Assembly (NCBI RefSeq): GCF_018224955.1
Contig: NZ_JAGTUU010000002.1
Location: forward strand, 248,001 to 312,000
Origin: Thetidibacter halocola
GTDB lineage: Bacteria; Pseudomonadota; Alphaproteobacteria; Rhodobacterales; Rhodobacteraceae
Direction of reading: 5' to 3'
DNA length: 64,000 nt
Positions 34,291 to 43,771 of this stretch are shown here, in pieces. The position numbers were made by a program, and so were the translations under genes. Numbering within the stretch: the first letter of the stretch is position 1; the number at the start of each line of letters is the position of its first letter. The notes under the pieces were generated by a model. That model saw only the letters and a list, made by a program, of their open reading frames with translations, was not told the DNA's origin and did no database searches.

Positions 34291-35747
34291 TGCTTATTCA
34301 GGATCATGACCGCGCGGGTGGATACTGGGGCGCTGTCTATGCCTTTACGGCGGTGAAGGGTTTGCAGGTGGTGATCGACGGCCCGGTGGGCTGTGAGAAC
34401 CTGCCGGTGACATCCGTGCTGCACTACACCGATGCACTGCCACCACATGAACTCCCCATCGTGGTCACGGGCCTCGGTGAGGAGGAGCTGGGTCGGGAGG
34501 GGACCGAAGGCGCGATGAAGCGCGCCTGGGGTGTGCTCGACCCGGCTCTACCTTCTGTCGTCGTGACGGGTTCCATCGCCGAGATGATCGGCGGGGGCGT
34601 GACGCCGATGGGCACCAACATCCAGCGCTTCCTGCCGCGCACCATCGACGAGGACCAGTGGGAAAGCGCGGATCGCGCGATGACCTGGATCTTCACCGAG
34701 TTCGGCATGACCAAGGGCCGGATGCCGCCCGAGAAGCCGCGCGAGGAAGGGGCAAAGCCCCGCGTCAACATCCTCGGGCCGATGTATGGCACGTTCAACA
34801 TGCCGTCGGACCTGCACGAGATCCGTCGCCTGGCAGAGGGGATCGGCGCCGAGGTCAACATGGTCATGCCGCTGGGCGCGCACCTGGCCGAGATGCGCAA
34901 CCTGGTGAATGCCGACGTCAACATCGTGATGTATCGCGAGTTCGGCCGCGGCCTGGCCGAGGTTCTGGGCAAGCCCTATCTCCAGGCGCCGATGGGCGTG
35001 GACAGCACGACGCGGTTCCTGCGCAAGCTGGGCGAGATGCTGGGCCTTGACCCCGAGCCGTTCATCGAGCGGGAAAAGCATTCGACGCTCAAGCCGGTCT
35101 GGGACCTGTGGCGCAGCGTGACGCAGGATTTCTTTGCCACCGCCAGTTTCGGTATTGTCGCGAACGAGACCTATGCCCGCGGCGTGCGCAACTACCTGGA
35201 AACCGACCTGGGCCTGCCTTGCGCCTTTGCCGTGGCGCGCTGCGCCGGCACAAAGACGGATAACGACCGCGTCCGCGCCATGGTGCACGACAAGCGGCCG
35301 CTGATCCTGATGGGGTCGATCAACGAAAAGATGTACCTGGCCGAGACGCGCGCCGGCCACGGGCCGCAGCCGCATTTCATTCCGGCCGGCTTTCCCGGCG
35401 CCGCGATCCGGCGCCATACCGGCACGCCCTTCATGGGCTATGCCGGCGCAACATACATGCTGCAAGAGGTCTGCAACGGGCTGTTCGACGCGCTGTTCCA
35501 CATTCTGCCGCTGGGCGCGCAGATGGATGCGGGCGACGCGACGCTGACGCCGCTGCGCCGCGACTTCCCGTGGGACACCGATGCCCAGGCCGAGCTGGAC
35601 AGGATCGTGTCCCAGCATCCGGTGCTGACCCGGATTTCCGCAGCCAAGCAATTGCGCGACGCCGCCGAGGCGGCCGCGCTGAAAGATGGGGCCGAGCGTG
35701 TCGTGCTCGAGACCGTTCAGGCCCTGAACCGTTCAAAAGGAGGATGA
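34290..35747 (+). CDS. bchZ: Chlorophyllide a reductase subunit BchZ
   Basis: A 485-residue NifK-like subunit that forms the catalytic component with BchY. The N-terminus [39 protein letters not shown]-type sequence carries the cluster cysteine, followed by [40 protein letters not shown] and the long C-terminal substrate region ([28 protein letters not shown]). It overlaps bchY by one base, and pufQ begins three bases after its stop, so bch and puf genes are co-transcribed as in other purple bacteria. Confidence 0.96.
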   Translation: MLIQDHDRAGGYWGAVYAFTAVKGLQVVIDGPVGCENLPVTSVLHYTDALPPHELPIVVTGLGEEELGREGTEGAMKRAWGVLDPALPSVVVTGSIAEMIGGGVTPMGTNIQRFLPRTIDEDQWESADRAMTWIFTEFGMTKGRMPPEKPREEGAKPRVNILGPMYGTFNMPSDLHEIRRLAEGIGAEVNMVMPLGAHLAEMRNLVNADVNIVMYREFGRGLAEVLGKPYLQAPMGVDSTTRFLRKLGEMLGLDPEPFIEREKHSTLKPVWDLWRSVTQDFFATASFGIVANETYARGVRNYLETDLGLPCAFAVARCAGTKTDNDRVRAMVHDKRPLILMGSINEKMYLAETRAGHGPQPHFIPAGFPGAAIRRHTGTPFMGYAGATYMLQEVCNGLFDALFHILPLGAQMDAGDATLTPLRRDFPWDTDAQAELDRIVSQHPVLTRISAAKQLRDAAEAAALKDGAERVVLETVQALNRSKGG

Positions 35748-35750
35748 CCG

Positions 35751-35975
35751 ATGGCCGATTTCACATCGAATGTACCGCGCCACAGGGGGCACCACGTCAA
35801 GCGTGGAACCGAATTCCTTGTCTACTTCAGCATCATCTTCGTGCTGGCGATCCCCTTCGCCGCCGTGGGCTGGGTGCTGGACGTGTTCCAGAAGCAGACG
35901 CTGATGCTGCACGGGCCGCTGGCCCGGGCCTGGGCCGAAGCTGACCGGATCACGCCGCTGATCTTCTCCGCCTGA
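35751..35975 (+). CDS. pufQ: PufQ, small membrane protein of the puf operon
   Basis: A 74-residue protein with a basic N-terminus (VPRHRGHHVKRGTEF) and one membrane helix (FLVYFSIIFVLAIPFAAVGWVLDVF, about 23-47). The sequence and location between bchZ and pufB identify PufQ, which promotes bacteriochlorophyll production and antenna assembly. A strong GGAGG precedes ATG 35751 in the 3' end of bchZ. Confidence 0.92.
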   Translation: MADFTSNVPRHRGHHVKRGTEFLVYFSIIFVLAIPFAAVGWVLDVFQKQTLMLHGPLARAWAEADRITPLIFSA

Positions 35976-36060
35976 CCTCTCCGCCGTGGCCGGGGTGGGC
36001 CACGCGAGACGACAGACGGGGAGCAAGAGCTGATCGTTGCCCGGAAGGGCGGCGGACAGA

Positions 36061-36078
36061 TCCCGTGTGACCACGGGA
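36061..36078 (+). promoter_or_regulatory. Hairpin in the pufQ-pufB leader
   Basis: Perfect 7-bp stem TCCCGTG/CACGGGA around a four-base loop, 54 bases before pufB, followed by a second small stem CCGCA (36086-36090)/TGCGG (36096-36100). It probably marks the 5' end of the stable processed pufBA message; this role is inferred from Rhodobacter. Confidence 0.5.
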
Positions 36079-36131
36079 AACCCGGCCGCAGGGTGTGCGG
36101 CGTCGGTCCTTAACATTCCGGAGGAAAGTTC

Positions 36132-36281
36132 ATGGCTGATAATTCCGACCTGTCCTTCACGGGTCTCACAGACGAGCAGGCGCAAGAACTGCATTCCGTC
36201 TACATGAGCGGCCTTTGGCTGTTCTCGGCGGTTGCCGTGGTCGCACACCTGGCGACCTTCATCTGGCGTCCGTGGTTCTGA
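36132..36281 (+). CDS. pufB: Light-harvesting 1 beta polypeptide PufB
   Basis: A 49-residue antenna protein. The N-terminus [21 protein letters not shown] faces the cytoplasm, one helix spans about residues 25-44, and His38 in [14 protein letters not shown] is the bacteriochlorophyll ligand with the aromatic residues that hydrogen-bond the pigment. GGAGGAAAG gives a strong ribosome-binding site, consistent with high expression. pufA follows after 14 bases. Confidence 0.97.
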   Translation: MADNSDLSFTGLTDEQAQELHSVYMSGLWLFSAVAVVAHLATFIWRPWF

Positions 36282-36295
36282 GGGAGCACTGAAAA

Positions 36296-36451
36296 ATGGC
36301 AAAGTTCTACAAGATCTGGCTGGTTTTCGACCCGCGCCGCGTGTTCGTGGCCCAGGGCGTCTTCCTGTTCCTTCTGGCTGCGATGATCCACATGGTGGTG
36401 CTGTCCAACGGCATCAACTGGTTCGAAACGGCAGCCGCAGCCGGCATGTAA
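36296..36451 (+). CDS. pufA: Light-harvesting 1 alpha polypeptide PufA
   Basis: A 51-residue antenna protein. [17 protein letters not shown] is the typical LH1 alpha N-terminus. One helix covers about residues 15-40, and His32 in [10 protein letters not shown] binds bacteriochlorophyll, with Trp42 in the tail as hydrogen-bond donor. It pairs with PufB in the ring around the reaction centre. A large hairpin follows before pufL. Confidence 0.97.
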   Translation: MAKFYKIWLVFDPRRVFVAQGVFLFLLAAMIHMVVLSNGINWFETAAAAGM

Positions 36452-36468
36452 GCCGGCCCGCGCGATAG

Positions 36469-36499
36469 CTGCGGGCGGCCCGTCATGGGTTGCCCGCAG
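36469..36499 (+). promoter_or_regulatory. pufA-pufL intercistronic mRNA-stabilising hairpin
   Basis: CTGCGGGC (36469-36476) pairs with GCCCGCAG (36492-36499), with a further CCC/GGG pair inside. There is no T-run, so it is unlikely to be an efficient terminator. In Rhodobacter the equivalent structure protects the pufBA segment and gives more antenna than reaction-centre protein. Confidence 0.7.
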
Positions 36500-36566
36500 C
36501 ATACGGACAAGAAAATGACGGCCCCTCGAAATCGAGGACGCGCCGCCAAACGCGGAGAGAGAGAAG

Positions 36567-37406
36567 ATGGCGCTGCTCAGCTTCGAGAAGAAATATCGCG
36601 TCCGCGGAGGGACGCTGATCGGCGGCGATCTGTTCGACTTCTGGGTGGGGCCATTCTATGTCGGCTTCTTCGGGGTCACGACCGCCTTTTTCGCCCTGCT
36701 CGGGACGATCCTCATTCTTTGGGGCGCCGCGCATCAGGGCACATTCAACCCCTGGCTCATCAACATCGCGCCGCCCGACCTGAGTTACGGTCTGGGCATG
36801 GCACCCCTGATGGAAGGTGGGCTCTGGCAGATCATCACGATCTGCGCGACCGGCGCCTTCATCAGTTGGGCGCTGCGAGAGGTCGAGATCTGCCGCAAGC
36901 TGGGCATGGGATATCACGTCCCCTTCGCCTTCAGCTTTGCGATCCTCGCCTATGTCACGCTGGTCATCTTCCGGCCCCTTCTGATGGGTGCCTGGGGGCA
37001 TGGTTTTCCCTACGGCATCTTCAGCCACCTCGATTGGGTCAGCAACACCGGCTACGCCTACCTGCACTTCCACTACAACCCGGCACACATGATCGCCGTG
37101 TCCCTGTTCTTTGCCACCACGCTGGCGCTTGCGCTGCATGGCGGCCTGATCCTGTCCGCCGCCAACCCCGAAAAGGGCGAGGAGATGAAGACCCCGGATC
37201 ACGAGGACACGTTCTTCCGCGATTTCATCGGCTACTCGGTGGGCACGCTGGGCATCCACCGCGTCGGTTTCCTGCTGGCGATCAACGCCGTCTTCTTCAG
37301 CGCCGTCTGTATCATCATCTCCGGCCCCGTCTGGACCAAGGGCTGGCCCGAGTGGTGGAACTGGTGGCTCGAGCTCCCCATCTGGGGCTCCAACGTGGGG
37401 CTGTGA
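36567..37406 (+). CDS. pufL: Photosynthetic reaction centre subunit L
   Basis: A 279-residue five-helix membrane protein of the type II reaction centre. [36 protein letters not shown] is the typical L N-terminus. Ligand histidines appear in [33 protein letters not shown], which hold special-pair and accessory bacteriochlorophyll, and in [11 protein letters not shown] and [10 protein letters not shown], which bind the non-haem iron. The quinone-site region ends in [11 protein letters not shown] 36567 has AGAGAGAGAAG upstream. pufM follows after three bases. Confidence 0.98.
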   Translation: MALLSFEKKYRVRGGTLIGGDLFDFWVGPFYVGFFGVTTAFFALLGTILILWGAAHQGTFNPWLINIAPPDLSYGLGMAPLMEGGLWQIITICATGAFISWALREVEICRKLGMGYHVPFAFSFAILAYVTLVIFRPLLMGAWGHGFPYGIFSHLDWVSNTGYAYLHFHYNPAHMIAVSLFFATTLALALHGGLILSAANPEKGEEMKTPDHEDTFFRDFIGYSVGTLGIHRVGFLLAINAVFFSAVCIIISGPVWTKGWPEWWNWWLELPIWGSNVGL

Positions 37407-37409
37407 CCA

Positions 37410-38399
37410 ATGCTGTATCCTGAATATCAAAACATCTTCACGCAGGTCCAGGTCCAGGGCAATCCCGAATGGGGAATGGAGACCGAGACCGCCCGTCAGG
37501 AACGGGGCACCTGGGCCCGGTTCTCTGTCCTGGTCGGTTGGCTGGGCAACGCACAGTTGGGTCCCGTCTACCTGGGCTGGACCGGCATCGTCTCGATCCT
37601 GACCGGGATCCTGGCGCTGAACATCATCGGTCTGAACATGCTGGCCCAGGTCGACTGGTCGATCCCGGAATTCATCCGCCAGCTGTTCTGGCTGGCGCTG
37701 GAGCCGCCGTCGCCCGAATACGGCCTGCGCTTCCCGCCGCTCTATGATGGCGGCTGGTACATCATTGCCAGCTTCTTCCTGCTGGTCTCGGTGATGAGCT
37801 GGTGGGCGCGGACCTACCTGCTGGCGATGGAACACAAGATGGGCAAGCACGTCTTCTGGGCGTTCGGCTCGGCCATCTGGCTGTTCCTGGTGCTGGGCCT
37901 GTTCCGTCCCATCCTGATGGGATCGTGGTCCGAGGCGGTGCCCTACGGCATCTTCCCGCACCTCGACTGGACCACCGCCTTCTCGATCCGCTACGGCAAC
38001 CTCTATTACAACCCGTTCCACGCGCTTTCGATCGTGTTCCTCTACGGCTCCGTGCTGCTGTTTGCGATGCATGGCGCGACGATCCTGGCCGTCACCCGCT
38101 ATGGCGGCGACCGCGAACTGGAACAGATCGTGGATCGTGGCACCGCATCCGAACGCGCCGCCCTGTTCTGGCGCTGGACGATGGGCTTCAACGCCACGAT
38201 GGAGGGGATTCACCGCTGGGCCTGGTGGTTCGCCGTGCTCACGCCGATCACCGGTGGCATCGGGATCCTGCTGACGGGCACCGTGGTCGACAACTGGTTC
38301 ATCTGGGCGCAGGAGCATCGTTTCGCTCCGATGTATGACGGCAGCTACGGCTACGAGGCATACGGCTCCTACGATGCCTTCATCGGCAAGGGAGAGTGA
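37410..38399 (+). CDS. pufM: Photosynthetic reaction centre subunit M
   Basis: A 329-residue five-helix partner of Puf[18 protein letters not shown] is the M-type N-terminus. [12 protein letters not shown] and [22 protein letters not shown] provide pigment and iron ligands, [28 protein letters not shown] is the QA-site region, and the C-terminus extends beyond the last helix as in species that use a bound cytochrome. pufC starts two bases after the stop. Confidence 0.98.
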   Translation: MLYPEYQNIFTQVQVQGNPEWGMETETARQERGTWARFSVLVGWLGNAQLGPVYLGWTGIVSILTGILALNIIGLNMLAQVDWSIPEFIRQLFWLALEPPSPEYGLRFPPLYDGGWYIIASFFLLVSVMSWWARTYLLAMEHKMGKHVFWAFGSAIWLFLVLGLFRPILMGSWSEAVPYGIFPHLDWTTAFSIRYGNLYYNPFHALSIVFLYGSVLLFAMHGATILAVTRYGGDRELEQIVDRGTASERAALFWRWTMGFNATMEGIHRWAWWFAVLTPITGGIGILLTGTVVDNWFIWAQEHRFAPMYDGSYGYEAYGSYDAFIGKGE

Positions 38400-38401
38400 C
38401 C

Positions 38402-39535
38402 ATGCTACCCAAGTGGTTCAATGACTGGAACAGCAAGAACCCGGTCGACATCTACAAGCCCGCGATCCTCGTGGGCACGCTCGGGGGGGCCCTGTTCGTT
38501 CTCATCGCCCTGATGACGTTCGGCCAGCCCTACGAGACCAAGTCGATGCAGACCGGCCCGCGCGGCACGGGGATGTCCGTCCCCGAGTTCGTGGCCCAGG
38601 TGGAAACGCCCGATCCGACGATCGACGCCTACTACACCGAAGAACCCTATGTTCCCGCCGGCGGAGAGCCGCTGGCCAAGGACATCTACCAGAACGTCCA
38701 GGTGCTGGGCGATCTGACCGAGGACAACTTCAACCGTGTCATGAACGCCATGACCAACTGGGTTGCCCCCGATCAGGGCTGTGCCTATTGCCACGGCGAC
38801 GTGGATATCGCGGAATACGGCAACGACGACCTCTATACCAAGGTCGTTGCCCGCAAGATGATCCAGATGACCCAGGCGATCAACGACGGCTGGGGCGGGC
38901 ACGTGAACGCGAATGCCGAGGTGGGGGTGAACTGCTTTACCTGCCACCGTGGTCAGAACGTGCCGTCGGACATCTGGTTCAAGCTGGGTTCTGTCCATGC
39001 CCGTGCGGCGGAAGGTTGGAGCGCCAACCAGAACCGCGTCACGGTCCAGTCGCAGTTCACCTCGCTGCCCTCCGACGCGCTGGAGACCTATCTGCTGGAT
39101 TACGGCGTGATCGGTGTCCACAGCCTCGAGGCGCATGTGGACGAAAAGCCCTACCAGGACGGTGTCCGCACCTGGCAGGATACGGAACGCACCTACAGCC
39201 TGATGAACTACGTGTCCAACAGCCTCGGTGTGAACTGCAACTTCTGCCACAACAGCCGGGCCTTCTACGATGTAGAGCAGGTGACCCCGCAATGGGGGAC
39301 CGAGCAACTGGGCATCGGCATGGTGCAGGAGATCAACAACGAATGGCTCGTGCCGCTCGAGGGTGTCTATCCGCCCGAACGGCTAGGCCCGGTCTTTGCC
39401 GACGCTCCCAAGGCCGCGTGCAAGACCTGCCACAAGGGCTATCAGCAGCCGTTGCAGGGCATGAACATGGTCGCCGACTGGCCTGAACTGGCCGCGCCTG
39501 GCGCCCCTGTCTACGAGGCTCCGGCCTCCAACTGA
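38402..39535 (+). CDS. pufC: Reaction-centre tetraheme cytochrome c subunit PufC
   Basis: A 377-residue cytochrome that re-reduces the photo-oxidised special pair on the periplasmic side. Four CXXCH haem sites are at residues 127-131, 178-182, 279-283 and 340-344, with distal methionine candidates between them (KMIQMTQ, LMNYVSN, GMVQEI). An uncleaved membrane anchor spans about 21-40; no lipobox cysteine is visible. ATG 38402 follows GGGAGAG; GTG 38396 is a less likely start overlapping pufM. It takes the position occupied by pufX in Rhodobacter sphaeroides; no pufX is found. Confidence 0.96.
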   Translation: MLPKWFNDWNSKNPVDIYKPAILVGTLGGALFVLIALMTFGQPYETKSMQTGPRGTGMSVPEFVAQVETPDPTIDAYYTEEPYVPAGGEPLAKDIYQNVQVLGDLTEDNFNRVMNAMTNWVAPDQGCAYCHGDVDIAEYGNDDLYTKVVARKMIQMTQAINDGWGGHVNANAEVGVNCFTCHRGQNVPSDIWFKLGSVHARAAEGWSANQNRVTVQSQFTSLPSDALETYLLDYGVIGVHSLEAHVDEKPYQDGVRTWQDTERTYSLMNYVSNSLGVNCNFCHNSRAFYDVEQVTPQWGTEQLGIGMVQEINNEWLVPLEGVYPPERLGPVFADAPKAACKTCHKGYQQPLQGMNMVADWPELAAPGAPVYEAPASN

Positions 39536-39537
39536 TC

Positions 39538-39568
39538 CGGTGGGGCGGGTTTGTCGCCCGCCCCACCG
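39538..39568 (+). terminator. Strong hairpin after pufC (end of puf operon)
   Basis: Perfect 12-bp stem CGGTGGGGCGGG/CCCGCCCCACCG with a 7-base loop directly after the pufC stop. It has no T-run, so it may stabilise the 3' end as well as end transcription. The following 160 bases to dxs contain weaker stems only. Confidence 0.7.
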
Positions 39569-39727
39569 CACGGAATCCGGTTCCGGATCTTCCCATCACG
39601 GCACCGGATGTCGGGGCATAGCCCCGGTTCCCTTCCTGTTGGCTACAGGAGACTGGCGTCACGGCCATCGGCACCCCCCGCGTGACCGTGGCGCCAATTC
39701 GCCTCTCACTTCGATGGAGGATACCAC

Positions 39728-41650
39728 ATGACCCGCCCGAACACACCCGTTCTCGACCGCGTCGCTGGCCCGCAGGACCTGCGGCGCATGGACGACCGGA
39801 CGCTGACCCAACTGGCCGACGAGGTCCGGGCCGAGGTGATCTCGGCCGTGTCGGAAACCGGCGGTCACCTGGGGTCGTCGCTGGGCGTCGTGGAACTGGC
39901 CGTGGCGATCCACGCGGTGTTCAACACCCCGATGGACAAGCTGGTCTGGGACGTCGGCCACCAGTGCTATCCGCACAAGATCCTTACCGGGCGGCGCGAC
40001 CGCATCCGCACCCTGCGGCAGCGCAACGGCCTGTCCGGTTTCACCAAGCGGTCCGAGTCCGAATACGATCCGTTCGGCGCCGCGCATAGCTCCACCTCGA
40101 TTTCCGCCGCCTTGGGCTTTGCCGTCGGGCGCGACATGGGCCGGCCCACCGGAGACTCCATCGCCGTGATCGGCGACGGCAGCATCAGCGCGGGCATGGC
40201 CTATGAGGCGATGAACAACGCGGGCCATGAAAAGCGCCGGCTGTTCGTGATCCTGAACGACAACGAGATGAGCATCGCTCCCCCGGTGGGCGCCATGTCG
40301 TCCTACCTGTCGCGACTTTACGCCAACGAGCCGCTGGCCAAGATGCGCAGTCTGGCCGAAGGCTTCGAGGCCGCCTTGCCTGCGCCGATGCGCGACCACG
40401 CCAAGCGCGCCCGCCAGCTTGTTACCGGCGCTATGCAAGGGTCCGGCACGCTGTTCGAGGAGCTTGGTTTTGAATACATCGGCCCGATCGACGGCCATGA
40501 CATGGGCCAGCTTCTGCCCGTCCTGCGCGCCGCGCGGGCACGGGCGACGGGGCCGGTCCTGATCCATGTCTGCACGGTCAAGGGCAAGGGTTATGCCCCG
40601 GCCGAAGGGTCCGCCGACCGTGGGCATGGGGTGGCGAAATTCGATCCCGTCACGGGCCAGCAGGCGAAATCCCGGCCGAATGCGCCCAGCTACACATCCG
40701 TCTTCGGCAACGCGCTGACCGACGAGGCATCGCGCGATCCCAACATCGTCGCCGTCACCGCCGCCATGCCCAACGGCACCGGCGTCGACATCATGGGCAA
40801 GCGGTTCCCGGCGCGGGTCTTCGACGTGGGCATCGCGGAACAGCACGGCGTGACCTTTGCCGCCGGGATGGCCGCCAGCGGGCTGAAGCCCTTCTGCGCG
40901 ATCTACTCGACCTTCCTGCAGCGCGGTTATGACCAGGTGGTGCATGACGTGGCGCTCCAGGGCCTGCCGGTGCGCTTTGCCATCGACCGGGCGGGGCTGG
41001 TGGGGGCCGATGGCGCGACCCATGCGGGGGCCTTCGACGTGGCCTACCTGGCGAACCTGCCGGGATTTACCGTGATGGCCGCCGCCGACGAGGCGGAACT
41101 GGTGCACATGGTGGCGACCGCCGCCGCGCATGATGCCGGTCCCATCGCCTTCCGCTATCCGCGGGGCAACGGCACGGGCGTTCTGATGCCGGAACGGGGC
41201 GAGGTGTTGCAGATCGGCAAGGGGCGCGTGTTGCAGGAGGGGACCGACGTCGCCTTTCTGTCCTTCGGCGCGCATCTGGACGAGGTGCAGGCGGCGGCGC
41301 GAATGCTGGAGGGCGAGGGCGTTTCGGTGACCATCGCCGACGCCCGGTTCGCCAAGCCGCTGGACATGGACCTGATCCGCCGCCTCGCGCGCGAGCACAA
41401 GGCCCTGATCACGGTAGAGCAGGGCGCGCAGGGCGGATTCGGCGCGATGGTGCTGCATGCGCTGGCGGCCGAGGGCGCGTTTGACCGGGGCCTGGCGATC
41501 CGCACGATGACGCTGCCCGACCGCTTCATCGACCAGGCCAGCCCGGACGAGATGTATGCCGATGCGGGTCTGAGCCGGCTGGACATCCTGCGGGTGGCGA
41601 ACCAGGCGCTGGGCCGCGATACAAAGATCGTCAGCCTGAACCGGGCTTGA
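39728..41650 (+). CDS. dxs: 1-deoxy-D-xylulose-5-phosphate synthase
   Basis: A 640-residue thiamine diphosphate enzyme that condenses pyruvate and glyceraldehyde 3-phosphate, the first step of the MEP isoprenoid pathway feeding carotenoids and the bacteriochlorophyll tail. Motifs are [33 protein letters not shown], the ThDP/Mg site [16 protein letters not shown], and the transketolase region [18 protein letters not shown]. Length is typical. GGAGG is seven bases before ATG 39728. A dxs copy following puf is common in Rhodobacterales and is often a second copy dedicated to photosynthesis; that cannot be checked in this window. Confidence 0.95.
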   Translation: MTRPNTPVLDRVAGPQDLRRMDDRTLTQLADEVRAEVISAVSETGGHLGSSLGVVELAVAIHAVFNTPMDKLVWDVGHQCYPHKILTGRRDRIRTLRQRNGLSGFTKRSESEYDPFGAAHSSTSISAALGFAVGRDMGRPTGDSIAVIGDGSISAGMAYEAMNNAGHEKRRLFVILNDNEMSIAPPVGAMSSYLSRLYANEPLAKMRSLAEGFEAALPAPMRDHAKRARQLVTGAMQGSGTLFEELGFEYIGPIDGHDMGQLLPVLRAARARATGPVLIHVCTVKGKGYAPAEGSADRGHGVAKFDPVTGQQAKSRPNAPSYTSVFGNALTDEASRDPNIVAVTAAMPNGTGVDIMGKRFPARVFDVGIAEQHGVTFAAGMAASGLKPFCAIYSTFLQRGYDQVVHDVALQGLPVRFAIDRAGLVGADGATHAGAFDVAYLANLPGFTVMAAADEAELVHMVATAAAHDAGPIAFRYPRGNGTGVLMPERGEVLQIGKGRVLQEGTDVAFLSFGAHLDEVQAAARMLEGEGVSVTIADARFAKPLDMDLIRRLAREHKALITVEQGAQGGFGAMVLHALAAEGAFDRGLAIRTMTLPDRFIDQASPDEMYADAGLSRLDILRVANQALGRDTKIVSLNRA

Positions 41651-41665
41651 ACCGGCCCTCTGCGG

Positions 41666-42865
41666 TCAGGCCTGCTGGTGCACCGCGCCGACCTCGGCGC
41701 GGATGATCCGGGCGATCAGCGCGCAATCGTCCAGGGTGAAGGTCAGGGGCAGGCGCATGTCGACGATGCCGCGCAGGATGCGGTCGGTGGCGGGCATCCG
41801 CTCAGACGGGGCGTAGCGCCAGGAATCGTAGCGCGAGGTAAAACCCTTGGGCTCGGCCCCGCCGAACCATTTCAGTTCCACGCCCCGCGCCGCGCAACGG
41901 TCGATCACCGCCTGCACCTTGTCCGTCGCCCAGTCGAGCAGCAGGAATTGCAGCGACGAACCGACAAAGCGGCCGCGCGGATCGCGGTCGATCACGGTCA
42001 GTCCGGGCGTGCCGCGCAGGCCGTCCTCGACCACCGCATAGCGTTCGTTCCAGCGTCCCACCTGGGTGTCCAGCGCTGCAAGCTGCGGGCGAAGGATCGC
42101 GGCGCGCAGGTTGTCCATCCGGCCCGAGACGTTCGGCGTGTCGTATTTCACGCTCTCGAAAACCTCGGGCGGCGGCGCCGCAAGATGGCGCTCATAGAGC
42201 ATGTAGGAGCCCGACAGCATCACCGCCCTCGCCGCGATCTCGTCATCGTCGGTGACGAGGAAACCGCCCTCGCCCGAATTCACGTGCTTGTAGGTCTGCA
42301 TCGAATAGCAGCCCACCGCGCCATGCCGCCCCGAGGGCACGCCGTTCCAGCTGGCACCCATCGTATGCGCGCAATCCTCGATCACGGTGATGCCGGCGGC
42401 GTCACAGATCGCCATCAGGCGGTCCATGTCGGCAAGGTGCCCGCGCATGTGGCTGAGCATCAGCACGCGGGCACGGCCGGTCTTGGCCGCGAGGTCGTCG
42501 AGGTCGATCACAAGCCTTTCGGTCACGCCGACATAGACCGGCACCGCGCCGACGCTGGCGATGGCCCCCGGCACCGGGGCCAGGGTAAAGGCATTGGTCA
42601 GAACCGTGTCACCGGGTTTCACGCCCACGGCGCGCAGCGCGCAGCCCAGCGCATAGCCGCCCGAGGCCACGGCCAGCGCGTATCGCGCGCCGGTCACGGC
42701 GGCGAATTCCTGCTCCATCAGCGCGGCCTCGGCGGTCTCGCCCGGTGCGGTGTTGTAGCGATGCAGTCGCCCCGACCGCATGATGCGGATCGCTGCCTCG
42801 ATCCCCGCCTCGGGGATCGGTTCCTGCTGGGTGAAGCTGCCTGTGAACCGTTCCGTCATGCGCAT
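41666..42865 (-). CDS. DegT/DnrJ/EryC1/StrS family PLP-dependent aminotransferase
   Basis: A 399-residue sugar-aminotransferase-like protein. The PLP lysine is in MQTYKHVNSGEGGFLV (about residue 190), the cofactor aspartate in VIEDCAHTMGASW, and glycine-rich GARYALAVASGGYALGCAL binds the phosphate. Such enzymes aminate keto-sugars for surface polysaccharides or act on cyclitols; the substrate is not evident and no other polysaccharide genes adjoin. Two close ATGs (42865 and 42859) are possible; neither has a strong ribosome-binding site. It converges with dxs. Confidence 0.85.
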   Translation of the reverse strand: MRMTERFTGSFTQQEPIPEAGIEAAIRIMRSGRLHRYNTAPGETAEAALMEQEFAAVTGARYALAVASGGYALGCALRAVGVKPGDTVLTNAFTLAPVPGAIASVGAVPVYVGVTERLVIDLDDLAAKTGRARVLMLSHMRGHLADMDRLMAICDAAGITVIEDCAHTMGASWNGVPSGRHGAVGCYSMQTYKHVNSGEGGFLVTDDDEIAARAVMLSGSYMLYERHLAAPPPEVFESVKYDTPNVSGRMDNLRAAILRPQLAALDTQVGRWNERYAVVEDGLRGTPGLTVIDRDPRGRFVGSSLQFLLLDWATDKVQAVIDRCAARGVELKWFGGAEPKGFTSRYDSWRYAPSERMPATDRILRGIVDMRLPLTFTLDDCALIARIIRAEVGAVHQQA

Positions 42866-42961
42866 CGGAGTGCCACGCGTTCCGCCGCCGGTCAATCTGG
42901 CGACGACCCGCGCCGCGACTTGTGAAGCCGGGCTTTGGAAAAGCCGAAACTCGCGCCCCGC

Positions 42962-43627
42962 CTAGTGCGGCAGCAGGCGCGCCACTTCAGCGGGCAATTC
43001 GTCGAAATGATCGATGACGCCCTCGGGCTCGAGATCGCGCACGGCCTGCCCCGGCGGGGCGAAGGTGACAAGGATCGACGGCACGCGGGCGGCGCGGGCG
43101 GTTTCCCGGTCCGTGTCGCTGTCGCCCACCAGCAGCGAGGCCTCGCGTCGGCCGCCTGCCCGGTCCACGGCGGCCCAGTAGGGCGCGACATCGGGCTTGC
43201 GGGTGGGCAGCGTGTCGGCCCCCACCAGCGAGGCGAACAGGTCGCGCACGCCGAGTTCGCGCAGGAGTTGCTCGGCCAGGGCCTCGGGCTTGTTCGTGCA
43301 GATGCCCACCGCGTATCCCCCGTCCCGCAGCGCCTGCACCGTCTCGGCGGCCCTGGGATACAGCGTGGTGTGCCTCGCGATGGCGCCGCCATAGGCGTCC
43401 AGCAACTCGGGATACCAGCGATCCACCACTGCAGGGTCAAAGGCGCCGGCGCGGGTCAGACCCTCGGTCAGCATGCGCCGCCCGCCGCGCAGCGCGACGC
43501 CGGCATCGGCCAGCGGGTCCAGCCGCACCGCCTGTCCCATCGCGGCAAAGCAATGGTTCGCCGCGGCGATCAGGTCGCCGCTGGTATCGGCCAGCGTCCC
43601 GTCAAGATCGAAGATCACGCAGCGCAT
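42962..43627 (-). CDS. gph: Phosphoglycolate phosphatase (HAD family)
   Basis: A 221-residue HAD-superfamily phosphatase. Motif I VIFDLDGTLADTSGDL (residues 4-19) with the nucleophile Asp, motif II ICTNKPEALA, motif III lysine in TRKPDVAPYW and motif IV VGDSDTDRETARAA are all present. The cap domain type and length fit phosphoglycolate phosphatase, which removes 2-phosphoglycolate formed in DNA repair or photorespiration. It is divergent from glmU; 144 bases separate the two starts. Other small phosphate substrates are possible. Confidence 0.87.
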   Translation of the reverse strand: MRCVIFDLDGTLADTSGDLIAAANHCFAAMGQAVRLDPLADAGVALRGGRRMLTEGLTRAGAFDPAVVDRWYPELLDAYGGAIARHTTLYPRAAETVQALRDGGYAVGICTNKPEALAEQLLRELGVRDLFASLVGADTLPTRKPDVAPYWAAVDRAGGRREASLLVGDSDTDRETARAARVPSILVTFAPPGQAVRDLEPEGVIDHFDELPAEVARLLPH

Positions 43628-43771
43628 GGCCGCCCCCTTTTCCGTCGCATCCCTGTCACCCCGCCCGCATAGCCCTTGTCACATCCCGCAATCAAGCGTG
43701 AGGCGCGGCCCCTTGTTCCCGTGCCTTGGCAGGATAAAAGGGGCGCGACACAAGAGAAACGGACCGAGGCG

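Noticed and set aside
36469-36499. Intrinsic terminator after pufA
   Set aside because: There is no T-run after the stem, and pufLMC must be transcribed through it; a stabilising hairpin fits better.
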